Assembly: GCA_017979445.1 (NCBI GenBank)
Contig: CM030707.1
Location: forward strand, 21,892,586-21,956,585
DNA: 64,000 nt
Reading direction: 5' to 3'
Source of the DNA: Akebia trifoliata
Lineage: Eukaryota; Streptophyta; Magnoliopsida; Ranunculales; Lardizabalaceae
Part shown: in pieces, positions 45,316-57,083 of the stretch
Numbering within the stretch: the first letter of the stretch is position 1
How the letters are laid out: the number at the start of each line of letters is the position of its first letter
Position numbers and translations under genes: made by a program
Notes under the pieces: generated by a model
What the model was told of the DNA's origin: nothing
Database searches by the model: none
Seen by the model: the letters and a program-made list of their open reading frames with translations, nothing else

Positions 45316-46270
45316 TCTTCAATCTCATGAACTTCTTCTTAAATCTTTCAAGTCCACCTAACCAACCTATAAAACTGCTTTTACAGTCCAAAGAGGTGGA
45401 CATTCTGACTCTTATTCAAATAGAGGAAGAGTTCGAAATGGTGGAAGAAATTCTAACAACAAAGGCAATCACCAACAATTCCAAAATTCTGCACACACTC
45501 TACCAAATAGGGAATGGCGTTCTACTCAAAAAATGGTTGGAAATTTCTCCACTTAGCATCCTCAACATGGAATTCTTGGTACTGTATCTTCTCTTCCCAA
45601 ATCTGAAGTTGTTTGTCGAATTTGTGGAAAACATTATCACAGTGCTCTTGAGTGCCATAATCCCTTTGATCATGAATACCAAGAGGAACACTTGCCCGAC
45701 GCATTGACATCTTTAACAATCACTTATCCAACAGATCTCGAATGGTACCTTGATAGTGGTGCTATAGCCCACATGACTCATGACTCAGGTAACTTCACTT
45801 ATATGGAACATTATCATGGAGCATACAAAATATTGGTTGGCAATGGGTGTTCCACTCCTATCTCTCATATTGGTTCAATTTCTATCTTCATTGGTCCTAT
45901 TATTCTTAAAAATTCTCTTTATGTTCCTCATATTAAAAAGAATCTTCTATCTGTGAGTCAATTCTCTATAGATAATAATTGTTTATTTATCTCTTCTCCT
46001 TTTGATTTTATCATTGAGGAACAAGGAATGAGAAAGATTATGGACACCGACAGTAAAAAGGCCAATCTATATGTTCTTGATTGTCTTCATCAATCATTGC
46101 TTTCTTTCAACACAACTCCTATCAAGGCATCCTATGAAGTGTGGCATCGTCGACTTGGACATGCTTCTAATCAAGTTCTTAAAGTTTTATGGAAGTATGA
46201 GGACATTTCTTTTGATTTACCTTCTATTTCTTCCTTATGTACTAGTTGGCACTTGTCAACTAGCTAAAAG
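45316..46270 (+). pseudogene. copia gag end, protease and pre-integrase (unit B)
   Basis: A zinc knuckle CRICGKHYHSALEC (CX2CX4HX4C intact) lies at 45614-45655. The protease signature LDSGAIAHMT follows near 45749-45778, then the LLSVSQF block, then the pre-integrase motif EVWHRRLGHAS near 46136-46168. The frame is open from 45692 to 46267, broken by a shift near 46240, where the CXXC part of the integrase zinc finger continues in another frame. Confidence 0.85.
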
Positions 46271-46319
46271 TCATCACCTTTCTTTTTTCCATTAATGAAA
46301 AATGATGTACTTTTCCTCT

Positions 46320-46905
46320 ACAAATAGTTCATATGGACATTTGGGGTCCTTCCATTAATCCAAATTCTGATTTTTGTTACTATATATCATTTGTATGGAT
46401 GATTATAGTCGATATTGCTGGTTTTATCCAATGAAACTAAAATCTGATTTTTTCTCTATCTTTCTCAAATTTCAAAACTTGGTTGGAAACCAACTTAATC
46501 ACAAAATCAAAATTTTGCAATGTGATGGAGGAACAAAATTAAAAAAATCTGAGTTTTTAGCACATCTTGATCAATGTGGAATAGAAAAGAGAATGTCTTG
46601 TCCTCATAATCAAGCCCAAAATGGTAGGGCTGAAAGGAAACATTGTCATATTATAGAAATGGGGTTAGCTTTACTTTTTCAAGGACATATTCCAGTCAAT
46701 TTTTGGGTTGAAGCTTTTCTACAGCCATGTATGTTGTCAATTGTCTTCCTACTGTCATGCTCCAAAACAATTCTCCGTACACCGTTCTCTTTGGTAAGTC
46801 TCATTCTTTTGAATGTTTTTGAGTGTTTGGGTGTTTATGCTTTCCTTACCTTAAAGTTATTCTTCTCATAAATAGTTCTTTGATCTGATTTCATGATCCC
46901 ATCTT
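46320..46905 (+). pseudogene. copia integrase core (unit B)
   Basis: It contains a VHMDIWGPS block in one frame (near 46325). A frame open from 46374 to 46871 then carries MDDYSRYCWFYPMK, LQCDGG and QNGRAERKH, covering the three catalytic acidic positions of retroviral-type integrases. Frameshifts at both ends make it non-functional. Confidence 0.85.
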
Positions 46906-47066
46906 TACAACATTGGAGAATGAACATTCAACACATGAACAACCATCAACATTGTAGCAATCTACAACATCTTCTACTCATGAGCATTCAAGAAAGTCAT
47001 CTACTTTCATTCGATGCCCCTTTTTAGATGATACTATGCTTTCACATAAATATGTTTATGCACATA
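46906..47066 (+). pseudogene. copia linker region before the nested element
   Basis: Serine/threonine-rich linker between integrase and RT, homologous to 6920-7096 in unit A. It ends at the target site of the nested element and resumes at 51471. Confidence 0.7.
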
Positions 47067-47071
47067 GCAAT

Positions 47072-47321
47072 TGTAGAAGAATCCGGAAATCTAATCTCAT
47101 AGAATCAAGAAAATAGGATATTCTTCTTAATTATTATTGATTACTCTTAACTTTCTAGAATATTCCTGTAATCTTCTACAATAGGATAGTTGGTTTATTA
47201 TTCTAGATTATTCTTGAAGTTCTAGATTATTCTTGTAATAGGATAGTTGGTCTATAAATACCACTATTGGGACATTTGTAATGATAATCCAAAAATTCTC
47301 AATAAATTCAATTTTTCTACA
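47072..47321 (+). repeat. 5' LTR of nested copia element
   Basis: 250 bp, TGTAG...CTACA. A TATAAATA box lies at about 47253-47260. An ATAGGATAGTTGG string occurs twice in the LTR. Confidence 0.95.
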
Positions 47322-47333
47322 TGGTATCAGAGC
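47322..47333 (+). promoter_or_regulatory. Primer binding site (initiator Met tRNA)
   Basis: TGGTATCAGAGC directly after the 5' LTR, the standard copia minus-strand primer site. Confidence 0.92.
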
Positions 47334-47359
47334 ACTAGGTTCTGATATAGGGATTACCT

Positions 47360-47775
47360 ATGGCGGGCCAAAATCTGTGGAAGACGGTTTTAACCGGTGC
47401 GACCAGCAAGGACTCAGCGGCGTCAGGGGAAAGCACCGCAAGTTCGAACCTGAACTTCTCCATCTCATTCAGTGGTTCGGAAGGGTCTACGAATTCGTTC
47501 CAATTAAATATCCACCGTCTAAATGAAAAAAACTACACGGAATGGTCGCAAATCGTTCGTTTGATTTTGGAAGGCAAGCTTCAAAATTGGAAGAAGAAGT
47601 CTGGTGGAGGGGTGTGCATTTCAGGCTAGTGTCTCGGATCAAGAGCAGCAATTTTCTTCAAGTTTGTTTCCTTTCACCAAGGAGCAGATAGATCAACTGT
47701 ACAAGTTTCTCGAGTCTCAGAAAAATCCTTTTTGTTCTTTGGCTCAAAAAGGTAATTACCTGAAAACAACTCTCA
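47360..47775 (+). pseudogene. gag of nested copia, internally deleted
   Basis: The N-terminus is open from ATG 47360 and contains FQLNIHRLNEKNYTEWSQIV, the copia N-terminal block. After about 80 residues the sequence jumps, with a frame change near 47604-47630, to a late-gag stretch (FTKEQIDQLYKFLES). The central gag and the zinc knuckle are missing. Another frame change near 47780 precedes the protease. Confidence 0.85.
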
Positions 47776-48495
47776 GTGGTGCCAACCCTGATCGCACCTA
47801 CCTGGATCATCGATTCAGGTGCAACCGATCATATGACAAGGTTGTCAAATCTTTTTTCTTCGTATAATCCTTGTGCAGGTAATCAGAAAATTAAGATTGC
47901 AGATGGCTCTCTTTCAGTCATTGCAGGAAAAGGTTCTATTATAGTATCTCCATCACTCACTCTTCACGATGTTCTTCACGTTCCCAAACTTTCCTGTAAT
48001 CTGTTGTCTGTCAGCAAGCTAGCCTGTGATCAAAATTGTCAAATTAATTTTTTCCCAACTCATTGTGTGTTCCAGGATTTTACCTCGGGGAGGATGATTG
48101 GCAGTGTTAAATAGAGTGGAGGACTCTACTTCCTTGATGATGGATCTGAATCGAGGCGACAATCTCAACAAATAAGTTCCTGCTTTGAATTTATTTCTGT
48201 TTCCAATAATAATATTACGTTATGGCATTTAAGATTAGGTCATCCAAGTTTCAAAAATTTAAAACATTTATTTTCTAAGTTGTTTGGCAATAAAGATCCA
48301 TTTATGTTTCACTGTGAAATATGTGAATTTGCAAAACACCACCGTACATCTTTTCCTTCACAACCATATAAACCATCAAAACCTTTCACTATTATTCACA
48401 GTGATGTTTGGGGTCCTAATAAGATAAGTACACCTTCTAACAAGAAATGGTTCATCACATTTACGGATGATCATATTCGACTCTGTATTTATTGA
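47776..48495 (+). pseudogene. Protease and integrase start of nested copia
   Basis: The protease motif IDSGATDHMT is near 47806-47835 and the LLSVSKLACD block near 48003-48030. A TAG stop at 48112-48114 interrupts the frame. The pre-integrase motif LWHLRLGHPS, the CEICEFAKHH zinc-finger half and HSDVWGP follow in the same frame to a TGA at 48493-48495. Confidence 0.88.
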
Positions 48496-49846
48496 AAGAA
48501 AAATCAGAGGCCGAACGCGTTTTTAAAAATTTTTACAATATGGTGCAGACTCAATTTCAAACTAACATACAAGTTTTCAGGAGTGATAATGGGAAAGTAT
48601 TTTAACATGACCTTGGGAAATTTTTTTCTTGAAAAAGGAATAATTCATCACAGTTCTTACATCACCCCAACAGAATGGTGTTGCAGAAAGAAAAAATAAA
48701 CATCTGTTGGAGGTGGTTCGTGCGTTACTTTTTGCAACTAAAGTTCCCAAGTATCTATGGGGAGAGGCTGTTTTAACTACTGCGTACTTAATAAACAGAA
48801 TGCCCTCCAAAGTTTTACAATTTCGAACTCCTTTCCAAGTTTTCACAAATTGTTTTTCAACTGCTAGACTTTCTGCTGATCTACCTCTAAAAATATTTGG
48901 TTGTACGGTTTTTGTTCATGAACATCGAAAAATTGGAAAACTTGAGCCCAGAGCTATAAAATGTGTCTTCATTAGTTACTCCCCAACTCAGAAAGGCTAT
49001 AAATGTTTTGACCCGATATCGAAAAAATGTTTTGTCACAATGGATGTTACATTTTTTGAAAAACAACCATATTTTAAGGATATTCATCTTCAGGGGGAGA
49101 TTTTTAAGGAAGATTTATTTAACTCAGGCAATGTTTTTCTCTCAGATGATGTGTTTTTCTCACAAGAGTCTAAGTCTAGTATCTCTGCACCTACAGTAAA
49201 TGACCAAGATTCATTCCTTGAAACTCCTCCTATTATGAGTAATGTTTCCCCTGAGCCTAGGCCTACATTTGAAAAACAATCTAAAAATCAGAATTCTGAA
49301 CAACAATTTTTGGAAACCGAAAATAAGGAACAACCTACTATAATGTCACAACATGATAATAGATTCAAGGATGGTGACCGAACTTGGAAAGGGATTGTTT
49401 ACTTGAAGAAGAATCATAAGAAAAGGAAAGACGAATTGACTCTACAGCACATCCATGATTCTGAACCAAGGACGAATCAACAATCTGAGTCTATTACAGG
49501 TAATTCTCTTTCTCTTCCCAACAGTCAGTCTAAGCCTTCTGATTTAGACATTCCTATAGCTCTTCGTAAAGGGGTTAGATCTTATACTAGTCATCCACTG
49601 TCTAAATATGTATCATACTCGAAATTGTCTTCATCTCTTGCTGCTTTTACCTCTCAATTGTCCAGTGTAGAAATTCCTAACGGTGTACAGGAGGCTCTAA
49701 AGGTTCCAAAGTGGAAGGAAGCAGTACTTGAAGAGATGAGATCTCTTGAGAAGAACAATACTTGGAGTGTTGAGGCATTACCAGCTGGGAAGACCACTGT
49801 TCGTTGTAAATGGGTCTTCACTGTGAAGTACAACTCTGATGGTTGA
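48496..49846 (+). pseudogene. Integrase core to RT start of nested copia
   Basis: A frameshift lies between 48495 and about 48665. The frame then runs open through PQQNGVAERKNKHLLEVV (integrase catalytic glutamate region), the linker, and the RT start (WKEAVLEEMRSLEKNNTWS, RCKWVFTVKYNSDG) to a TGA at 49844-49846. Confidence 0.9.
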
Positions 49847-51208
49847 GTGGAAAGATACAAGGTTAGGTTGGTGGCAAAGGGATTCACCCAGACATATGAC
49901 ATTGATTATTCTGAGATTTTTGCTCCTGTTGCAAAATTAAACAAGGTGAGAGTACTTTTATCTATTGTTGCTAATCTGGACTGGCCCTTGCAACAACTAG
50001 ATGTGAAGAATGCCTTCCTCAATGGTGACTTTGATGAAGAAGTGTACATGGATAGTCCGTCGAGCTTTGAGGAAAAGTTTGGCTCAAGAATATGCAAACT
50101 AAAAAAGTCTCTGTATGGTCTCAAACAGTCTCCAAGGGCTTGGTTTGAGAAGTTCACACAGTCTGTCAGAAAACAAGGATATTCTCAAGGACAAGCTGAT
50201 CATACCTTATTTTTCAAGTTCTCTCATGAAGGAAAGGTTGCTGTGCTAATAGTTTATGTTGATGATATTATTCTCACAGGTGATGATGTGATCGAAATAA
50301 AGAGACTGAAGAAGAGTCTTGCTTTAGAATTCGAGATCAAGGATTTGGGAGCGCTAAGATATTTCCTTGGCATGGAAGTTGCTCGTTTAAGGAAAGAAAT
50401 CATTGTCTCTCAACGAAAGTATATTCTTGATCTTTTGAAGGAAACCGGATTAAGTGGTTGCAGACCGGCTGAGACTCCCATGGATCCCAATGTAAAGCTT
50501 TGGGAAAAGGGAAGTGTTCCTATTGATACTGGTAGATATCAGAGATTGGTTGGAAAACTAATATATTTATCTCATACTCGACCGGATATTCCCTTCTCTG
50601 TCAGTGTTGTTAGTCAATTTATGTACGCACCTTATGAAGAACACCTCGAGGCGGTCTACCGAATTTTGAGATATTTAAAGTCTACTCCTGGAAAAGGTCT
50701 GTTTTTCAAAAAGACAAATCAAAGGAGTGTTGAGGTATTTACTGATGCAGATTGGGCAGGTTTGGTGAATGACAGGAGATCTACTTCAGGGTATTGCACC
50801 TTTGTGTGGGGAAACTTGGTTACTTGGCGAAGCAAGAAGCAAAATGTTGTTGTCAGAATTAGCGCAGAGGCTGAGTTTAGAGCAATGGCTCAAGGGATCT
50901 GTGAGGTATTGTGGATATACAGAATCCTCGAAGAACTCAAGATGACTGTGGAACTTCTTCTGAAGCTATACTGCGACAGCAAGGCTGCAATAAGTATTGC
51001 TCACAATCCTATCCAGCATGATAGGACGAAGCACATTGAGATTGATCGACATTTCATTAAGGAAAAAATTGAAGCTGGAACTGTTTGCTTGCCGTTTGTG
51101 CCTTCTAGTCAGCAAACAACCGACATCTTGACTAAGGGGCTTGCTAGATCTAACTTTGAACATCTGATAAGCAAGTTGGGCATGATTGACATCTATGCAC
51201 CAACTTGA
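49847..51208 (+). pseudogene. RT and RNase H of nested copia
   Basis: One open stretch of 453 codons follows the stop at 49844-49846 in the same frame. It contains RLVAKGFTQ, the [12 protein letters not shown] catalytic block, the YGLKQSPRAWF block, YVDDIILTG, the RNase H block TDADWAG, and CDSKAAISIAHNP near the end. It stops at 51206-51208, inside the purine tract region. The domain itself looks undamaged; only the upstream stop and frameshifts prevent a full polyprotein. Confidence 0.93.
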
Positions 51209-51215
51209 GGGGGAG
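51205..51215 (+). promoter_or_regulatory. Polypurine tract of nested copia
   Basis: TTGAGGGGGAG abuts the 3' LTR at 51216. It is the plus-strand primer of copia elements. Confidence 0.9.
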
Positions 51216-51465
51216 TGTAGAAGAATCCGGAAATCTAATCTCATAGAATCAAGAAAATAGGATATTCTTCTTGATTATTCTTGATTACTCTTAACTTTCT
51301 AGAATATTCCTGTAATCTTCTACAATAGGATAGTTGGTTTATTATTCTAGATTATTCTTGAAGTTCTAGATTATTCTTGTAATAGGATAGTTGGTCTATA
51401 AATACCACTATTGGGGCATTTGTAATGATAATCCAAGAATTCTCAATAAATTCAATTTTTCTACA
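51216..51465 (+). repeat. 3' LTR of nested copia element
   Basis: 250 bp. It differs from the 5' LTR by four substitutions by eye (two in the ATTATTCTTG region near 51265-51275, one each near 51414 and 51437). Confidence 0.95.
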
Positions 51466-51470
51466 GCAAT

Positions 51471-52418
51471 AATTCAGCACATTCTGTTTCGCCTCCAACA
51501 CCGTCTTTATCTTCACCAATCCATGATAGTGACTCCTCATTTCCAACACCTCTTGAAGAAGAAACAATCACTCCTGTAGTACCTCAAGCAGTCCAAGATC
51601 AATGCCTTGTTTGTCTTACTCATATGCCTGCTTGTTTTGTTGACGATGACCTTAGTTCTACTCCTCGCTCCAAAGAAAAGCACCAAGGTAATCTAGTCAC
51701 GTCATCCAATACCAATACTTGATTTTGAATTTTTTTCATTCATCTATACATCACTACATTGCTCTCCTTGCCACCAAAGAACCAAAAGGTTTTCTTTCTG
51801 CTGCAGAACATCTTCATTGGAAAGAAGCAATGGATGAGGAAATTCGTGCACTTCATTTAAATCACACCTGGTCTTTGGTACAACGCCAACCTCATATAAA
51901 TTTTGATTTGTTGCTGTTAGATTTTTAAAATTAAATTAAATCCTCATGGATCTGTGGAAAAATACAAAGTCAGGCTCGTTGCTAAAGAGTATAATCAACA
52001 ACTCGGATTAGACTATGATGAAATGTTTAGTCCAATTGTTAAACCTACAACCTTCCCTATGGTGCTCTCTCTTGCTATTGTTCATGACTGACCATTCCAT
52101 CAACTTGATGTTAAAAACGCCTTTCTCCATGGTGTTTTTTGTGAAGAAGTTTTTGTGGGTCAACCTCTTGGGTATGAAGACCCGCATTATCCCCATCATG
52201 CTTGTCGCCTTCATAAGGCTCTCTATGGACTGAAATAAGCACCACGGGCATGGTTTGATCATTTTCATTTTAGTCGATTTCTTCTTCATAACGGTTTTGT
52301 GTGTAGTAAGGAAGATACTTCAATATTTATTTTTTGTCTACACCAAAAAATTATGATTCTTCTTATCAATGTTGACGATATAGTATTGACTGGCAACAAT
52401 TCATCTCTGTTGCAATCC
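51471..52418 (+). pseudogene. copia linker and RT N-terminal half (unit B)
   Basis: The older copia element resumes with the linker, then RT: HWKEAMDEEIRALHLNHTWS near 51815-51880, [25 protein letters not shown] near 52098-52137, and a catalytic box altered to NVDDIVLTGNN near 52369-52400. It then ends at a CT tract that passes straight into the LTR remnant. Frameshifts and stops (for example at 52086-52088 and 52234-52236) inactivate it. Confidence 0.85.
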
Positions 52419-52491
52419 CTCTCTCTCTCTCTCTCTTACATATAAATTCCAGCAACATTGAATTTTAACATAATTTGTTAAAATTCTTTTA
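52419..52491 (+). repeat. 3' LTR remnant of unit B copia element
   Basis: From the CT microsatellite to TTAAAATTCTTTTA, matching the end of the 5' LTR. GTTAT follows, the probable target duplication. Confidence 0.72.
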
Positions 52492-52499
52492 GTTATCTT

Positions 52500-52712
52500 A
52501 TGGATCACCAAGTTCTCAAATCTGTTAGATTCTTTATGGTTTTAGAGTGAAATTGTAATTGGACATGAAATGAGGAAGGCTTCTTTATCCAACAAAGTAG
52601 GGTTGGGTCCAGAAGAATATGTTTCTTCATGTTTAGTAGTTTCCATGGTTCTTTTATTAGACTGCGAGGCTAGTGGTTGCGAGACCAAGGATGCCTTTGT
52701 AACGGAGAGGTT
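52500..52712 (+). pseudogene. 3' end of a second F-box copy (unit B)
   Basis: The translation ends EEYVSSCLVVSM...KDAFVTERL, comparable with the last about 25 residues of the intact F-box proteins (VASFLSIKDAFVPEK). It is followed by the characteristic 3' flank (to about 52950). Most of the gene is lost. It matches 8470-8690 in unit A. Confidence 0.55.
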
Positions 52713-53391
52713 GTAATGAGAAGATGGAAAAAAAATGAATTGTCCTACTCTAGATAAAATTAATATGTCCTTTTGTTCAAAAACCATTTACTGCATTCCA
52801 TCAATGTTTTAAATACATTGGAGCATCATGTCTTTCTTTAATAGTTCTATCTATACTTTAAAGGACCATAAACATGCCTATTTTCATGCATAACTATCTT
52901 ATGCATGGCTCTTCAATTTCATTTTCTTGGTGATTTTTCTGATCATGCACTGTAATATCATACATGAACATATTTTTTTTGGTCAAAATTTAGATTGAAA
53001 ACAGACAATTAGTCAGCTGCATTTTGAGTCCTTATCATATACCACCAAGTCCTTGTTTTTGTTGAACTCTCTTTGGTTTTGGAGTTAAAAGTACATAAAA
53101 CGAGGAAGCTTTCTCTTTTCCCCAGAATATCTGTGGGAAGCGGTCAGAAGAATCAATTGCTTCAAGTTCAGGTCTGACCTTAAACATGAAATCTGTTGCT
53201 TCATAAAATGAGGAAATCGCCGACTTCACCAGTGCTTGAATTTATTAGAAGAGGTCCCCATAATATTAGTTGCTTGACCTTGTTCTAAGCTTTGAAAAAT
53301 TCTTCTGTGATTGCTTGAGACATCATTAATTAGCAGATTCCATTATGCATTGAATTCATTGGGACTGTAATTTTTGCATTGTAATATATAT
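52713..53391. other. 3' flank of the second F-box copy, unit B
   Basis: Homologous to 8690-9330. It has no gene of its own. It ends at the TATATA tract that took foldback copy 6. Confidence 0.65.
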
Positions 53392-53560
53392 GGGTCAGGT
53401 TCGCCAGCCAACGATATAGCCAACGTGTTTTGTCCTATATGGGTTAGAAGTTTCTTAATGGGCTGATTTTTGGTGAGGATGATCTTCTCACCAAAAATCA
53501 ACCCATTCCAAAACTTGTAACCTATATAGGACAAAACACGTTGGCTATATCTTTGGGCAT
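53392..53560. mobile_element. TA-targeting foldback element, copy 6 (single hairpin)
   Basis: Same site and arms as copy 1 in unit A (GGGTCAGGTTCGCCAG at the left; CAAAACACGTTGGCTATATC at the right), but reduced to one shortened hairpin without spacer. A TATATATA tract follows. Confidence 0.8.
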
Positions 53561-54045
53561 ATATATATATTGAGCCACATAAAAAAGATGGTATTTTATT
53601 AAAGTCTTTAGCCAAATTAAATTTTGAGAATATAATCACTAGTTTCATTAGTACTCAGCATGCACCATAATTGTCTGAGGCAACAGCTTCTATGTCAAGA
53701 CACAATTGATATGGTGTCAATATATGAAGAACATTTTTTCCATTTGTGACAAGATTATTTTTTTATACTGAACATGACAGTCGATATGGTGCAAAGACGA
53801 GTCACGTTTTTTTCTAGGATTGTAATTGTTGGATAGATCCCACTATATTTACTAGTCTGTTCTTGGGATCATGCTATTAGTGAGAAGAAAAGTGAATAAG
53901 AAATCTATCCAGGGGAATTTGGAGGCTGAGACGCCCTTTGATGCAACCTGCATAGGGTTTAAAGGTAGTTGGAAGGCTGATAAATTTGCAAGCAATGTAC
54001 AATGAACAGTTTTGTAGAATCAGAGTAAGTTGACTAGGATGAGTA

Positions 54046-54270
<225 letters not shown>

Positions 54271-54274
54271 CAAT

Positions 54275-54718
54275 TTTGTGATTTGCCTTGAGATCTGCTA
54301 TCTCCCCTCCTTTGATCTTGCTCTGCTCTTCAATTGATGGTCCTTGCACCAAAGACACTCCGACGCCCAAGTCAGAAAGAAATCAAAAGGTATCTCCCTG
54401 TCTTCAAGCAAAATTTGCATACTTTTTTGGATGTCCTAGTTATAGATTTTTAGGATAGTTTTCCTCCTTTTCCTGTTTCCTTGATCATCTCTATCTATAA
54501 TAGTATATTTCCTTGATCTTCTCTTTTTTCGGTTTGTGTCTCATTCGAAATCGGTTTGCTTGATTTAGTATGGAATCCCACGATTTCAGGGATGTACAGC
54601 GGTTGTTTGGATTTAGACGTCTTTTCCCATCTTGTAGCTCACGATATTCCTATTGCCGATCTCCTGTCCTTAGGAAGGTTCGGATGACGTACCTCTGCAT
54701 GTTCTTGCCACGTGTCCC

Positions 54719-54720
<2 letters not shown>
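54275..54720. repeat. Possible gypsy LTR remnant
   Basis: On the minus strand, near 54383-54330, the string CTTGGGCGTCGGAGTGTC resembles the end region of Tat/Ogre-type gypsy LTRs. The plus strand near 54680-54718 has a GACGTACCTCTGC...GCCACGTGTC block of the same kind. No TG...CA limits were found, so this is tentative. Confidence 0.35.
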
Positions 54721-54762
<42 letters not shown>

Positions 54763-56680
54763 GGCATGGCGGGGACTCACCTAATCTTCTTCTTAAACCG
54801 CTGAACTTTCTATAAAAAAAAAGAAGTAATAATAAATTAGAACTCTTAATTGTGGTTACTTATCAAACAAATACTCTCTAACATAGAAACTATGACTCTA
54901 AACTCTAGATAACTTTTATCAAGCAAAAGAAATCAAAATACAAACGAAATAAATTTCTGACTAATAATCTAGCTGACTAAATATGGGATCAATCTATTTA
55001 TGACATTCAATCAACAAAAAATACGTGTATTTTGGACTGTAGAAACAAAACATACACACACAGTATTAAAAATAAAAACCTTAATGAGATTTATGCAAGG
55101 TTTTAAATATCCATAACTCCCAAAAATTTCTTTTCCCCTAGTACCGACATTGAAAGACACTTGTATGTATATATATATGTAGCACTCTCTAATCCCTTCT
55201 TTTTTTATGGGATTTTTTTGAAAAAAATAAAAAAAAATTGCAGTATATAATTTATATGCCCTCATACTTATATCATTTTTTCCTTGAATTTTGGAAATTC
55301 AAACTTGTCAACCTTGTAGAATTCATCCAGATCCTATTATATTTCTGAATGTCTTTGTTTTATTTGAATTTGGCCTACAAAGTTGAATAACTATTTCTCC
55401 CCAATCCGGTTTGGGGAGCCAGAAGAATTTTTTTTCTTTCTTTTACAATACTTCAGGATTACTTCTATTGCCCTCTGAACTAATTGTGAGTTTTGAAAGT
55501 TATAGAATCGCACAATTTAGAGGTATCAACAACTTATGATTGTTATATTTTTAATAAGGAGTTTGGGTATAAATGATGAAAATCCCGTGATCTTATCTAT
55601 GTGGTAATTGGGTAGCATCTACAAGCCTATGACACATTTAAAATTGACTACTATTTGAAGTACAAAATTAGCGAGTTTGATGAACTAGAAGAGGACTGGG
55701 ACCATGTGATATAAGTTGGTGGAGTGTCTGCACCATTCCTCCCCTCTTTAGAATGCCTTCATCCCAAGGGCATAAGAACTTCAGTGCTTTTCTAATTTGT
55801 GTAAGAATATCATTGTTTATATTCAAATGGTTCATTCGCGTCTAAGTTGTGTTGCACTGTTGCCTGTCACTGACTGTACATTCTTTCTACATTGCTCATG
55901 CTTCTGGGTTGATATCGATCTCTTATCTATAGGGATTCTCTCTATTGGTGGCTAGAGCTGGTGTGCCACATGTGGTTATAGCAGAGGAGACAATGATATT
56001 GAGTTGGACTAATAATAATTCTTCATGTAGTGAGGCCATTTGGAAAGCTTGAACGACCACGGACAGTTGGAAAGTTTTAATTCCCAAATGAATATAGTCT
56101 GATAGCACAGAGATGTAAACATCCAATCAGAAAATAATTCATATATATAATGAGAGGTACACTACTTAACTTTCGAACTGTGTTTGATAGTCTTGAATTG
56201 TTAATGTTTGATGTAACTTTGATAGTGGGCCAGTAGGGTCATTATTCTCCGTTATTTGTCCAATTGTTTTCTTCACCCATTGATACTATGGTAGGTATGG
56301 TTTCACCATCAAATGGTTAATGGCTAAGCCCATAACTTGGTCATTGAGAATATGTGATTGTTATGCATTAAAGACCAACCTTGCAAGATATTTTCCATTA
56401 ACTTGTGAATGATGTAGTTCACAAGTAGTTGTTGATTGGTGCTAAAATTGGACCCTCTTTTTCGTCAGAAGGCATTTGAAATATTTGACCTGAACTTCCG
56501 GGTGGTTTGGTGCTGGAATGTCGTGATTTATTATTATTATTTTATTTGTATGAGTTCAGTGACTCAATGCTGGTGGGAATTGAACCATCAATGGTATCAT
56601 CACCACAGACTCTACAACTCAGCTAACTGGCACCTGCTAGTCTGCCCGAAAGTTTGTCCTTAATATATATATATATATAT

Positions 56681-57058
56681 ACACGGATCAAGGGACATAT
56701 GTCAAAACAATGTAACATTAATAAATTTTCAAAATATGGGTTAGAAGTTTTGGATTGAGCTGATTTTTTGTGAGGATGATCTTTATGATGGGAAGATCTT
56801 CCGAAAAAAAAAAATCAGTCCAATCTGAAACTTCTAACCCATTAAAAGTGATTTAGAATGCAGACCGTCGATTTTTTTCCAATTTTTGTCAATAATTTGT
56901 AAATCACTTTTGATGGATTTAGAAATTTCAGATTGAGCTGATTTTTTGTGAGAATGATCTTCCTGTCATAGTGACCATTCTTGCAAAAAAATCAGCTCAA
57001 TCTAAAACCTCAAACCCATATTTTGAAAAACCATTGTTTTTACATGTCCCATGATCCA
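56681..57058. mobile_element. TA-targeting foldback element, copy 8 (second subfamily)
   Basis: It lies between TATATA tracts. The left arm is GGATCAAGGGACATATGTC and the right, on the other strand, is GGATCATGGGACATGT. Hairpins use the TTGGATTGAGCTGAT variant. The ATTAATAAA insert in the left arm only gives the element a direction, opposite to copies 4, 11 and 14. Confidence 0.82.
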
Positions 57059-57083
57059 CCCATGTATATATATATATATATAT

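Larger units (their letters stand above)
47072..51465 (+). mobile_element. Young nested Ty1/copia element
   Basis: A 4394-bp element with two 250-bp LTRs that differ at only four positions by eye, GCAAT target duplications (47067-47071, 51466-51470), a primer site and a purine tract. Unit A has the empty site at 7093-7097 (CATAGCAATAATTC), which proves the limits. The interior has gag, protease, integrase, RT and RNase H in order, but a gag deletion, at least three in-frame stops and several frameshifts make it non-autonomous. It probably moved with enzymes supplied by relatives (inference). Confidence 0.95.
43983..52491 (+). mobile_element. Decayed Ty1/copia element of unit B, with two nested insertions
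   Basis: This is the counterpart of 5430-8456. It has a 5' LTR, primer site TGGTATTAGAGC (44344-44355), gag, zinc knuckle, protease, integrase, the N-terminal half of RT and the last about 70 bp of the 3' LTR. It contains a TRIM (44993-45315) and a young copia element (47072-51465). GTTAG (43978-43982) and GTTAT (52492-52496) are the worn target duplication. RT ends right after its catalytic box, at a CT tract shared with the LTR, exactly as in unit A. Confidence 0.85.

Noticed and set aside
49847..51208. The long RT-RNase H frame as a functional host gene
   Set aside because: It is the continuation of the nested copia polyprotein after a stop codon, ends at the purine tract, and has no promoter or start of its own.
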